Of a stretch of 64,000 nucleotides of DNA, positions 35,051 to 43,455 are shown one piece after another. A program made the position numbers and the translations under genes. Position 1 is the stretch's first letter, and each line of letters starts with the position of its first letter. Location of the stretch: contig CBESWG010000003.1 of assembly GCA_965533275.1 (NCBI GenBank), forward strand, positions 1 to 64,000. The letters run 5' to 3'. The notes under the pieces are model-generated. The model was not told the origin of the DNA. It saw only the letters and a program-made list of their open reading frames with translations, and made no database searches. This DNA is from JAUXEH01 sp965533275 (GTDB lineage Bacteria; Acidobacteriota; Aminicenantia; Aminicenantales; Aminicenantaceae).

Positions 35051-37204
35051 CTATCGGGAGTCGCCCCGGTTTGATGAGCTCCCCTGGATAGGGGCCAAAC
35101 GGATATCTTCCAGGCGAATGGGGGCCTCGAAGGAGATCTCCACCCGGTTCCCCGGAGTGTGCAGGCTCTGTCTGCGCAGGTCGAGGGAAAAGGTGTCCTG
35201 ATCGAGCGTGCGCAGGTCGATCAACCGCCCGTTGAACGTGACACGGATCCGGCCCGAATAGGCATCCTTCAGGGAGACCTCGAGCAGGTTGTTCCGCAGG
35301 TGGTACGAAGCATAGGTCCTGATGATCCTCTGGACAGGGAAAAACTCCTGAATCCGGAACAACGTGCTCTCCTCGTTGTCGTGGAGCACCCGGACATACC
35401 GTTTGAGGGAATCGAAACGGGGCCGCACGATAGCGCGGGCATCTGGATCTTTCTGGTATTTCCGCAGCAGATCCCAGTGCACGAGGATGTGTGTGACCGA
35501 ATACTTCTGGATCAGATCGATCAACATCCGCTGCTTGGGGAAATTTCTCTGAAAGGTGCCAAGCAGGTTTCTCAGGTCGAAGGCGTAACTCTCCGGCTCG
35601 ACAGAGACCTTTCCGTTGATAAGGGGATTGCGGTGCTGGCTCCAGTTGAGGGTATAGAGCGTGTTCTTGTTGACTTGGAGCCCGAAGTAATGAGGGATCT
35701 CGAGGACGACCCTGCTCTGCGCGAGGGGAAGTTTCTGATAAGTTGAGGCATCCCGTGTAGGCAGCTCCCGCATGATCGGAGAACCCAGGAGGGGATGGCG
35801 GAGGGGAAAGTTTTCGGCCACCATCAGCAGCAGGACGATGGATGCAAACACTGCCGTTTTCCTTGGAGAGGCTCCCTTGAACGATGCCAGGATCCGTTTT
35901 CCTCCCAGAGCGGCCAGCACGATGAGCAGAGGCAGGCCCAAGGGATAGACCCGCGCCATGGCCTTGAGGCCTCCGAATGGCAGCACAGTGCTCAGGGAAG
36001 TGAACACGGACAGGGAACCCAGCACTGGTAGACGGGAAAAATTGAGCAGCAGGACCAGATAGAAGCAGAACACGATCACCAGCAGGCGTCCTCCGGGATC
36101 CAATTGTTTCCATCCCCGTACGATCAGCACCAGGATCACGCAGAGGAAGAGCAGGAAGACCAGCTCGAGCAGGAAAAGATTCCTGAAAGCAAGGTAGGTC
36201 AGCAGGAAGAAACCGGCAGCCAGGATGCCGAACCGGAGATACGTTTTGTCGGTTCCGGGCGGGAGGGTGGCGATGAAAAACAACACACACAGCAGGACTG
36301 CATATCCGGGAAAGAACTGGGAGGCCTCCGGCTCGGGCTGGGGGAGAACGGCGCTCAGGAGTTTGTTGTTGGTAAAGAGGTCCGCGGGGGTCAGGACCCT
36401 CGGCGCGATGCCCTGTTCAATAGTGGGCTGTGTGACATCCGTAAACGGCAGAAAGATCGCCAGGATCAGCAGGAACGCGATCCCCAGCCCCAGGGCGATC
36501 CTACCCGTGTCCTTCGGAGGGATCATCCTCAACAGGAGGGCCGAGACCACCATAGCGGGGAGCAGGAAGACCCAGAGCTGAACACCATAGTAGACCGAAG
36601 CCAGGAACTGAAGGAAGGCCAGGGCGGAAAGGGCGGCGAGGTGCCTGCGCTCACGTGTCTTCACATAGCGGAGAAAAAAATAGAAAACGAAGGGGAAATA
36701 GAAATGAGAGAGGAAGTTCAGCCAATGGAAAAAGGTCGTGTTCCGGCCGTAGACGATGAAGAGGACCGAAAAAACCCAGGCCAAGGTTCGATCCCGCACG
36801 AATTCCCGGATGAGCAGATAACATCCCCAGGCCCCCAGCAGGAGGGCGAGGATGACATACAGGTTGGTGCTCTGCTCCAGGTTGAATCCCAGGATCTGGA
36901 AACCCTTGTAGAAGAGGGAGATCCCGAAAAGTGGGTGCGTTCGCGCCATCACATAGGATTCCGGATACAGGAAGGGCAGGTGGTAGATCTGGGAAAGAGG
37001 AGTGTGAAGCGAATACTGGATGATGCTGAGGATGTTCCGGACATCGCCGTGATCGCCGAATGGGACCTGGGAGGAAAAATCCAGGAAGAGGCCCGGATAG
37101 CACACGAACACGATGCCGAGCCAGCCGAGAAGCATCAGCAGAGCCAGGAAAAGGGGCGACCTCTGTGGAGGAAAATGCGGTCTTGAGGTCGAGGGTGTGT
37201 TCAT
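35051..37204 (-). CDS. Large multi-spanning membrane protein, YfhO/GT-C-like
   Basis: 717 residues from ATG 37204 (AGGAA upstream; the longer ORF to 37297 runs into the previous gene). Twelve or more helices in the N-terminal 490 residues, with a first periplasmic loop containing SQVPFGDHGDVRNILSIIQYS (the acidic DHGD position of GT-C enzymes), then a soluble end of about 220 residues. The YfhO-type layout suggests transfer of a sugar from a polyprenyl carrier on the outer face of the membrane. No catalytic residue can be proven. Confidence 0.7.
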   Translation of the reverse strand: MNTPSTSRPHFPPQRSPLFLALLMLLGWLGIVFVCYPGLFLDFSSQVPFGDHGDVRNILSIIQYSLHTPLSQIYHLPFLYPESYVMARTHPLFGISLFYKGFQILGFNLEQSTNLYVILALLLGAWGCYLLIREFVRDRTLAWVFSVLFIVYGRNTTFFHWLNFLSHFYFPFVFYFFLRYVKTRERRHLAALSALAFLQFLASVYYGVQLWVFLLPAMVVSALLLRMIPPKDTGRIALGLGIAFLLILAIFLPFTDVTQPTIEQGIAPRVLTPADLFTNNKLLSAVLPQPEPEASQFFPGYAVLLCVLFFIATLPPGTDKTYLRFGILAAGFFLLTYLAFRNLFLLELVFLLFLCVILVLIVRGWKQLDPGGRLLVIVFCFYLVLLLNFSRLPVLGSLSVFTSLSTVLPFGGLKAMARVYPLGLPLLIVLAALGGKRILASFKGASPRKTAVFASIVLLLMVAENFPLRHPLLGSPIMRELPTRDASTYQKLPLAQSRVVLEIPHYFGLQVNKNTLYTLNWSQHRNPLINGKVSVEPESYAFDLRNLLGTFQRNFPKQRMLIDLIQKYSVTHILVHWDLLRKYQKDPDARAIVRPRFDSLKRYVRVLHDNEESTLFRIQEFFPVQRIIRTYASYHLRNNLLEVSLKDAYSGRIRVTFNGRLIDLRTLDQDTFSLDLRRQSLHTPGNRVEISFEAPIRLEDIRLAPIQGSSSNRGDSR

Positions 37205-37260
37205 CGATCGATTGTTCCTGTTTGTAACACAGGACAGGGGTGGGGTCAATGGGTGGCGGC

Positions 37261-38682
37261 TCAGGATAGCTTCAGCTTTCTGAGAGCCACAACACACATC
37301 TTCAGCAGCAGCCAGCCGTGCCGGAATCTGTCGATCTTGATGTCTCCGTAGACACGGGCCCGATAGCGGATCGGGACCTCTACGATCTTCAGGTTCAGCT
37401 TGGTTGCGCCGAAGAGCAGGTCGAAGTCTCCGAAGGGATCAAAATCGCCGAAATAGCTCCGTCCGGCAGCGATGCGGAGATAGTCCTCCCTGAACAGGAC
37501 CTTGGTCCCACAGAGTGTGTCCTTGATCCTCTGCCCCAGGAGCCAGGTGAAGATCCAGCTGAAGACCTTGTTGCCCATGATGTTAAGCGTCCGCATGGCC
37601 TGCTTTTCCATGGGATAGACCAGACGAGTTCCGTTGATGAATTCACCCCGGCCCTCGGTGAGGGCCTGGTAGAATTTGGGCAGGTCTTCGGGTGGGACTG
37701 TGAGGTCCGAGTCCAGTATCATCAGGATATCTTTTTGAGCTGCGGCGAATCCCTTGCGCACGGCATCACCTTTGCCCTTGGCATCTCCCTGGTGGATCAG
37801 CTTGATGTCCTTCTCTCCGCGGTACTTCTCGATCATCTCCTCGATCTTTTCCACGGTCCCGTCGGTGGAAGACCCATCCACGAAAATGATCTCCTGTCCC
37901 GATCCCATCTCGGGTGTCCGCGTGACGGCGCCTTCTATGTTTCCCTTTTCATTCTTGCAGGGCACAAGGATCGTGCAGCTGTACTGAGGGGTTGGCTTCG
38001 TTTCGTCGGTTCCGGAGGGCCGGGCAACCAGGTACTGCACCAGACAGAGTTTCTTGATCAGAGGGAGTTTGGCGATGTATTTGTTAAGGAATGTAGAGAT
38101 AAGAGGGATGTATTTGGGGAACAGAAGCCGGTGATCTCTCTTGATGACCTCGAATCCGTTCAGGTCCAGGAGGTTCTCGATGTCCGGCAGGGACAGCCAG
38201 TTCTGGTGGCCTTCCTTCATCTTGAGCCCGAGCTTTTCTCCCAGTTTGAGGGCCGGCTCCCAGAGGAAATTGTAGTGGGTGATGATGATCCGGGATTCGG
38301 GCTGGGTGACCTTCCGCAGTTCTCGGAAAGCCTGATACACATCGTACAGATGCCCGATGATATCCGACAGGATGATGTAGTCGAACTTCTCGGATAGAGC
38401 CAGGTCCTCGACGTCGTCTCGCTGGTAGGTGAGGTCCGGGTACTTTTCCCGGGCCAGTTTGATCATCTCAGTGCTGAAATCGATCCCCACACCTCTGGAC
38501 GGGTCCAGTTTAGCCAGGAAATCCCCGGATCCGCACCCGACCTCGAGGACCGATCGCTGAGGTGGGATGATGAATTTCAGGAGCCTTTCCAACTGAGCGT
38601 AGTAGTACCTGTTGCGCTTCTTCCACTTGTCCCTCTGGAGAGCCATGGTGTCGAAATATTGGATCTTCTCGGCCTTATCCAT
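37261..38682 (-). CDS. Methyltransferase - family 2 glycosyltransferase fusion
   Basis: 473 residues. Residues 1-225: class I SAM methyltransferase with VLEVGCGSGDF, YQRDDVEDLALSEKFDYIILSDIIGHLYD. Residues 232-473: GT2 of the dolichyl/undecaprenyl-phosphate sugar synthase type with CTILVPCKNEKGNIEGAV, EIIFVDGSSTDGT, KGKGDAVRKGF, ILMILDSDLTVPPEDLP (DSD as the DxD), and DTLCGTKVLFRE. The GT part probably charges a polyprenyl phosphate with a sugar; the methyltransferase may modify that sugar. Next to GT-C-like membrane proteins that would use the product. Confidence 0.88.
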   Translation of the reverse strand: MDKAEKIQYFDTMALQRDKWKKRNRYYYAQLERLLKFIIPPQRSVLEVGCGSGDFLAKLDPSRGVGIDFSTEMIKLAREKYPDLTYQRDDVEDLALSEKFDYIILSDIIGHLYDVYQAFRELRKVTQPESRIIITHYNFLWEPALKLGEKLGLKMKEGHQNWLSLPDIENLLDLNGFEVIKRDHRLLFPKYIPLISTFLNKYIAKLPLIKKLCLVQYLVARPSGTDETKPTPQYSCTILVPCKNEKGNIEGAVTRTPEMGSGQEIIFVDGSSTDGTVEKIEEMIEKYRGEKDIKLIHQGDAKGKGDAVRKGFAAAQKDILMILDSDLTVPPEDLPKFYQALTEGRGEFINGTRLVYPMEKQAMRTLNIMGNKVFSWIFTWLLGQRIKDTLCGTKVLFREDYLRIAAGRSYFGDFDPFGDFDLLFGATKLNLKIVEVPIRYRARVYGDIKIDRFRHGWLLLKMCVVALRKLKLS

Positions 38683-38784
38683 TATTCTTTTCCCTACACC
38701 TTTTCTCGCTTGCCATCTGCGCTGGGCAGCTATGTGAGGTCCATAACATTTTGTTTTCCGACGCTCCCTTTGAATCGGCCAAAC

Positions 38785-41295
38785 CTATTTCTTCGTCGGT
38801 GAAGGGAACGTCTCCAACCGGTCCAGCGATTTGTATACCACTAATCCGGTTTGATGGAAAGTATTTTCGAATATTTTCACGGCCTCATAGCCATCCACCT
38901 GCCGTTCCCCTTCCGGGATCCCTCCCTCTGAGCCGATCCTGTGGAAAAGCACCAGAGGAAAACCGATCTTGCGTGCCTGTGTGATCGCAGCCTTGAGCTC
39001 TTCTTGATAGGATTCCAGGGTTTGAAGGATGAAGGCCCTCCTCCTGGGTCGGTATCCCGCCTGGCCGAAATACCTCTCGAGGCGGGTTCTTCCAAACGTC
39101 CCACCGATGAGGATGGGCTGGCCATGCTGCTCGGCCTTGAGCCATTCCACGGCGGCCCGGTAGGGAAAAAACCACTTGGGAAGTGATATGGTCTGGTACA
39201 GGACCAGGCTCAAGTAGCTGTTCGTGACGGCCTTGACAGCACTGTATCTCGCTATCTTCTGCTCTTTCGGGTCGATATCTGTCGCTCCCTCCGGCCGGTG
39301 ATACAAAACCAGGGGGTATCCCAATTGACGGGCCAGCTTCATGGCATGGTGAAGCTCGGCCGTGGCTGCCGACCTGGATGGAGTCCGGATCGCGAGATAT
39401 CCCGGGAAAACAATACGAGGGTAGTGGAATCCCAGGCCCATGTAAGGGGAGCTCGGTGCCACGATCAGAGATCCCGGCCGGTAGCCGGCCTTCTCAAAAT
39501 ACCAGTCCAGCGTTAAATGGCGTGTAATACTGCAAGCAAAGAGGACCGGCCAGTTGGGGCGATTGGATTTCAACCAGTCGATCATCTGCCCGTAGGGATA
39601 GGTGTACTCTCGGGCGTTGCTTGGTAGGGGCACCCCCCATCCGGGCTTCTTGTCGCCGGAAAGGGAGAGCGGCGAAAGCGAAAGGTTCAGTGCCAGGCAG
39701 AACACGACCGTGACCGGGAGCAGCATCGGTTTTTTCCGCTTGAGCCATACTATAAGCTCGAATGCCAAGACGGCTAGGGGCGCAAAGAGGAAGAGGTTGA
39801 AGCGGGCCAGCCCTATATAGACCCTCCGGTCCAGGAAATGGAAGAAGACATGAATCAGGAACAGGGCAAGGACCGGCAGCACGAAGCGCGCCCTGCGGGC
39901 CCACAGGCCCACGATCAGCCCTCCGATGGCCAGGACCAGGATTCCCCCGAATTGAGTGAAGAGCGCTTGGGCCGCGACCACATATAGCTCCCAGTCAAAG
40001 AGGTTGCTCAGGGACGGGTGGTATCCCCGGGCCTGGATAAAAGATGCCCGGAAGACGACATAGATGCCCAGCGGCAGCGCCATGCAGAATACCGCCGCCG
40101 CCTCCTCCAGGATCACCTTGAGCTTCAACCGTCCGGGTTTGAGCTGTGGGACGAGCCGAAATGCAAGGCGTAGGCCGATTATCCCGAAGATGAAAAAGAC
40201 AAGGGTTTCCTTGAAAAATCCCGCGGCCAGCAGGGCATACCAGCCCGGACAGCCGCGTACTGATCTGAAATCCGCTGTCAGGAGGGTATTGAGGTAATAC
40301 AGGGAGACCAGCAGAAGGGCGAGTGCGGGAAGCTCGAGATAGAGGATCGTGGCATGGTAATAGAGGACTGGAGTCAGAGCAAATGCCAGCCCGAAGCCCA
40401 GAGCCGCTGCCTGGATGCCGTTTTTCTGTAGCGCCCACACGGCGAACCAGGCCATGGCAAAAACCGCAAGCAGGGGCATTAGCCGGTAGACCCCCTCCCG
40501 GAAAACAGTGGAATCCCATATGAGGCCGGCCTGGTGCAGCCAGACTGAGATAAAGGGGTAGCGCACCAGCACAAAATCTCTGTGTGGCATGTTCAAGAAA
40601 CCCGGTAAAAAGCCGGCTGCCATTCCCAGGGTACAGACCACCCCGGCCTTGATGGGAAGGGAGAGGTGTTTTGCGGCATACCAGAAGGCAACCCCGAGCA
40701 GAACAAACCCGATTGTGATCGCCAGGTTAGCACCCCGGAAAGCGGGGCTGATGATGTCCCGGAGGATCCGGGCCCGCCAGATGTGCCATCCCTCATCTCC
40801 CTGGATTGGGACCTCGCCGCGCAGCGGGAAAAAATTGAAGGCTGCCACCATCAACGCCAGGAGCAGCGGCGAGAGCGAAACCAGGAGGCGTTGTTTCTGT
40901 TTGGGCAAAGTACTCACGGGTACCTCACCCGCCGCAAGCCATGCCCAGAACAGGGCCAGCGCCAACAGTACCATGTTAATCAGAAAGAAGGTCGGGGCCC
41001 TCCCCAGAGACCTGACGAGGGGCATGGTATCTGAGGAAACTACCACCAGTCCATAGGGGGAGAAGATGTAGGCCAGGCAGAAAACGAAGGTGAGCAGGCC
41101 CATCCCCTGGTGACGGCTCAGGGCGCGTATCCTCAATGAGAGCAAGAACGCCATCCCGGCCAGGGCCTTGATCACAGGCCAGGGCGCAAGCAGCATCAGG
41201 GCGAGGCAGGGCACCCATAAATACGCCTGCCATATGCGGGCTGCCCATGGGTCAGTGGAAGCGCTGCCTGGAGCGGCTTTCCCCTCAGCTGTCAT
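38785..41295 (-). CDS. GT-C-type membrane glycosyltransferase with duplicated C-terminal domain
   Basis: 836 residues. About 14 helices fill residues 20-540, starting after a short soluble end. RGEVPIQGDEGWHIWRARIL holds the Asp-Glu of a GT-C first periplasmic loop. The C-terminus has two related soluble repeats, about 585-690 and 715-825: PVLFACSITRHLTLDWYFEKAGYRPGS and PILIGGTFGRTRLERYFGQAGYRPRRR, then AMKLARQLGYPLVLYHRPEG and AITQARKIGFPLVLFHRIGS. The ATG at 41295 has no ribosome site but a strong promoter just before it. First gene of the envelope-glycan operon. Confidence 0.8.
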   Translation of the reverse strand: MTAEGKAAPGSASTDPWAARIWQAYLWVPCLALMLLAPWPVIKALAGMAFLLSLRIRALSRHQGMGLLTFVFCLAYIFSPYGLVVVSSDTMPLVRSLGRAPTFFLINMVLLALALFWAWLAAGEVPVSTLPKQKQRLLVSLSPLLLALMVAAFNFFPLRGEVPIQGDEGWHIWRARILRDIISPAFRGANLAITIGFVLLGVAFWYAAKHLSLPIKAGVVCTLGMAAGFLPGFLNMPHRDFVLVRYPFISVWLHQAGLIWDSTVFREGVYRLMPLLAVFAMAWFAVWALQKNGIQAAALGFGLAFALTPVLYYHATILYLELPALALLLVSLYYLNTLLTADFRSVRGCPGWYALLAAGFFKETLVFFIFGIIGLRLAFRLVPQLKPGRLKLKVILEEAAAVFCMALPLGIYVVFRASFIQARGYHPSLSNLFDWELYVVAAQALFTQFGGILVLAIGGLIVGLWARRARFVLPVLALFLIHVFFHFLDRRVYIGLARFNLFLFAPLAVLAFELIVWLKRKKPMLLPVTVVFCLALNLSLSPLSLSGDKKPGWGVPLPSNAREYTYPYGQMIDWLKSNRPNWPVLFACSITRHLTLDWYFEKAGYRPGSLIVAPSSPYMGLGFHYPRIVFPGYLAIRTPSRSAATAELHHAMKLARQLGYPLVLYHRPEGATDIDPKEQKIARYSAVKAVTNSYLSLVLYQTISLPKWFFPYRAAVEWLKAEQHGQPILIGGTFGRTRLERYFGQAGYRPRRRAFILQTLESYQEELKAAITQARKIGFPLVLFHRIGSEGGIPEGERQVDGYEAVKIFENTFHQTGLVVYKSLDRLETFPSPTKK

Positions 41296-41304
41296 CCTGC
41301 CGAG

Positions 41305-41333
41305 TTTATACCACAGCGCAGTTTCAGGGTCAA
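41305..41333 (-). promoter_or_regulatory. Promoter of the envelope-glycan operon, leaderless or nearly so
   Basis: On the minus strand TTGACC (41333-41328), 17-nt spacer, TATAAA (41310-41305). Initiation about 7 nt further on falls at about 41298, three nucleotides before ATG 41295, leaving no room for a ribosome site. Confidence 0.65.
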
Positions 41334-41349
41334 TGAAGGGGGGAGACTT

Positions 41350-41514
41350 CTAGGATTCGATGCCGCAGGCACGGGCGATCTCTCCGATATCCAGGGCCCG
41401 TGCTTTCTTCCCCCTGGCATCCCTGCCCACACCGGGATAGCTGGTCACGAGTTTGATTCCGCTGGACAGGGCCCCGTGTGCCATGGCCTGATCGCCGTTT
41501 AGAGACCGGATCAT
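41350..41514 (-). pseudogene. Internally deleted IorA-type (indolepyruvate:ferredoxin oxidoreductase alpha) remnant
   Basis: 54 residues. MIRSLNGDQAMAHGALSSGI then KLVTSYPG is the N-terminus of IorA/KorA-type 2-oxoacid:ferredoxin oxidoreductases (G-N-x-A-x-A-x-G-A ... YPG). It runs in frame into VGRDARGKKARALDIGEIA RACGI, which resembles the end of the TPP-binding part (normally after a HPG motif). Several hundred codons are missing, with the junction at a shared PG. The ATG overlaps the permease stop codon (ATGA) and has GGAGGGAG upstream, so the ends of an old permease-iorA operon are still intact. Function lost, unless the mini-protein has another role. Confidence 0.65.
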
Positions 41515-42866
41515 GCCTGTTCTCCCTCCTCGTCCCTTTTGATAGCTTTGCCCTTTTTCCGGTTCCAGTAAAAGGCGAAGGGGATCCCCGTGGCGATGAT
41601 CGCCAGGTCCACGAGCGATTGCTCCCATTCGAAGACCGCCCTGAGGACGATCAGGGCGAGGATCATCAAGAGCGAGAGCAGGGGCAGGATCGGGTAGAGT
41701 GGAACCCTGAAGATGTCGGGGCCGCCGATGCCCTGTTGGCGCATCTTGAAGAGAGCCAGGGTGGACAGGCCGTAGAAAATCAGTATGGCGAAGACCAGCC
41801 CGGTGACGATGGTCTCGAACGTTCCTCGAAACACGAGGATCACTCCGGCCCACAGGCAGTGCGCTGCGATCGCCCGCGATGGCGTCCGGAAGCGGGGATG
41901 GATGAAGTCCATCCATTTGAAGAAGAGTCCGTCATGGGCCATGGCATAGTAGGCCCGGGTCGCGGTCATGATGGTGCCGTTGATGCTGCCGGATGCTGAG
42001 ATCATGACCAGGATGGCGATGAGCGAAGCACCGATGGGGCCGATCAGTATGGTCAGGACGTCGGAAGCGACGATGGTGCTCCCTCTCATCCCTTCCATGC
42101 CCAAGGTCTTGTGATAGGTCCAGTTGGTCAGTACATACAGCAGGACCACGATGCCGATCCCGAAAATGAGGCTCCTGGGGATGACGCGCTTGGGATCTTT
42201 CATCTCTCCTGCCGAATACCCGAGACGTTCCCACCCCGTGTGAGAAAAGATGATCAGCATCAGCGCGGCTATGACACCGCCCACGGGCCCCAGGTTTCCT
42301 TCAGGTGCCGCCTGAGTGGAGACAAGGTTCTCGTGTCCTCCGCTCATCACGATGCCGAAAGCCACGATGGCCAGAAGGCCTCCCACCTTGATCACCGTGG
42401 AAAACTTCTGGTAAAGGCTGGCCCTCTGGATCCCAATGTAGTTCAGGAGACCGAACAGGAAGATGACGGCCAGTGCCGCCAGGATCTGGACGGTCTTGTC
42501 CATTTCGATGAAATAGCCCAGATAGTCTACTATGATCAGGGCCAGCCCCGCGGCTGCGCTGGTCCGGATGATAAACAGCTGGGACCAGCCGAACAGGAAT
42601 CCGGCGTGAGGCCCGAAGCAGCGTGTGATGTAGTTGTATTCCCCGCCGGTCTCGGGCATCCGCGATCCCAGTTCCGCGTAGATCAGCGCGCTGATCAAAA
42701 CGAAGGCCCCGCCCAGGAGCCAGAGCAAAATGATCTCCTGGAAAGAACCCAGGTAGCCTGCGATGATCTGGGGTGTGGAATAGATGCCGGCGCCGATCAT
42801 GATGCCGATCAGGATGGCGACCCCGTCGGAAATGCCCAGCACCTTTCGGAGGGCGGGTTTTTCCAT
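41511..42866 (-). CDS. APC-family amino-acid permease
   Basis: 451 residues, 12 predicted helices. GVAILIGIMIGAGIYSTPQIIAGYLGS holds the first-helix GAGIY motif; YAELGSRMPETGGEYNYITRCFG is the typical APC second/third-helix loop; FSHTGWERLGYSAGEMKDPKRVIPRSL follows. The family exchanges or imports amino acids. No ribosome site precedes ATG 42866. It overlaps the iorA-like remnant by 4 nt: an amino-acid importer followed by an aryl-pyruvate oxidoreductase suggests past use of aromatic amino acids. Confidence 0.92.
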   Translation of the reverse strand: MEKPALRKVLGISDGVAILIGIMIGAGIYSTPQIIAGYLGSFQEIILLWLLGGAFVLISALIYAELGSRMPETGGEYNYITRCFGPHAGFLFGWSQLFIIRTSAAAGLALIIVDYLGYFIEMDKTVQILAALAVIFLFGLLNYIGIQRASLYQKFSTVIKVGGLLAIVAFGIVMSGGHENLVSTQAAPEGNLGPVGGVIAALMLIIFSHTGWERLGYSAGEMKDPKRVIPRSLIFGIGIVVLLYVLTNWTYHKTLGMEGMRGSTIVASDVLTILIGPIGASLIAILVMISASGSINGTIMTATRAYYAMAHDGLFFKWMDFIHPRFRTPSRAIAAHCLWAGVILVFRGTFETIVTGLVFAILIFYGLSTLALFKMRQQGIGGPDIFRVPLYPILPLLSLLMILALIVLRAVFEWEQSLVDLAIIATGIPFAFYWNRKKGKAIKRDEEGEQA

Positions 42867-42872
42867 AGAAGA

Positions 42873-42901
42873 ACTATAGCAGGCCTGTACGGAAATATCA
42901 T
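42873..42901 (-). promoter_or_regulatory. Candidate promoter of the permease gene, leaderless geometry
   Basis: Minus strand: ATGATA (42901-42896, four of six consensus), 17-nt spacer, TATAGT (42878-42873). Predicted initiation falls at about 42866, the A of the start codon. Confidence 0.4.
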
Positions 42902-43004
42902 CTCCCCAATCATCCCTAAAGGCTATTTACGGGCAGCCCGGACTGGTCCATCATACGGGCGAATGAAGATAAGCACAGGTCGGCCTATATAGAGAGGATT
43001 TTCG

Positions 43005-43385
43005 ATGCCAGACAGAAGAAAAGACAGCCGCGAAAGCGAAGAAAACAAAGTGGTTATCGAGTATGTCACCAGCCTGGGCGAATCTATCGGCGTGACCGAG
43101 ATCTATGCCTTGACCAGAGATATATCCGTGGGCGGCGCGAGGATCGTGACCGACTGGTTCTTCCCCATCGATACGTTTTTCAAGGTTAACCTCACCTTGT
43201 CCAAGACGAGGCAGGAGGTCCATCTCGACGGTCAGGTAAGATGGGTCAAGAGTCTGGATGACTCCGACGACCTCTTCGAAGTGGGGGTGGAGTTCCTGCA
43301 CGACCTCCCCGAAACTACTTTGGCCCTGATAAGCCACATCCTGGAAATCGAAAAAGAGATCCCCTCCATCGTGCGCCGCGCGTAA
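43005..43385 (+). CDS. PilZ-domain protein
   Basis: 126 residues; GAGAGGA upstream of the ATG. RRKDSRES (Arg-x-x-x-Arg type) and, about 30 residues later, RDISVGGARIV (D-x-S-x-x-G) are the c-di-GMP binding signature, followed by the beta barrel strands VNLTLSKTRQEVHLDGQVRWVKSL and FEVGVEFLHDL. Stand-alone domain, paralogue of the protein at 3068. Likely a c-di-GMP adaptor. Confidence 0.85.
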   Translation: MPDRRKDSRESEENKVVIEYVTSLGESIGVTEIYALTRDISVGGARIVTDWFFPIDTFFKVNLTLSKTRQEVHLDGQVRWVKSLDDSDDLFEVGVEFLHDLPETTLALISHILEIEKEIPSIVRRA

Positions 43386-43455
43386 TCGGGCGTATACTCG
43401 GAAAGTATTCCATTCATCCATAGAAATATTTTCGAAACTCAGAGATAATGGATGG

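Noticed and set aside
36104..37186. 360-codon plus-strand ORF rich in Glu, Gln and Asp
   Set aside because: Antisense shadow of the membrane protein gene; hydrophobic codons read backward give such charged repeats.
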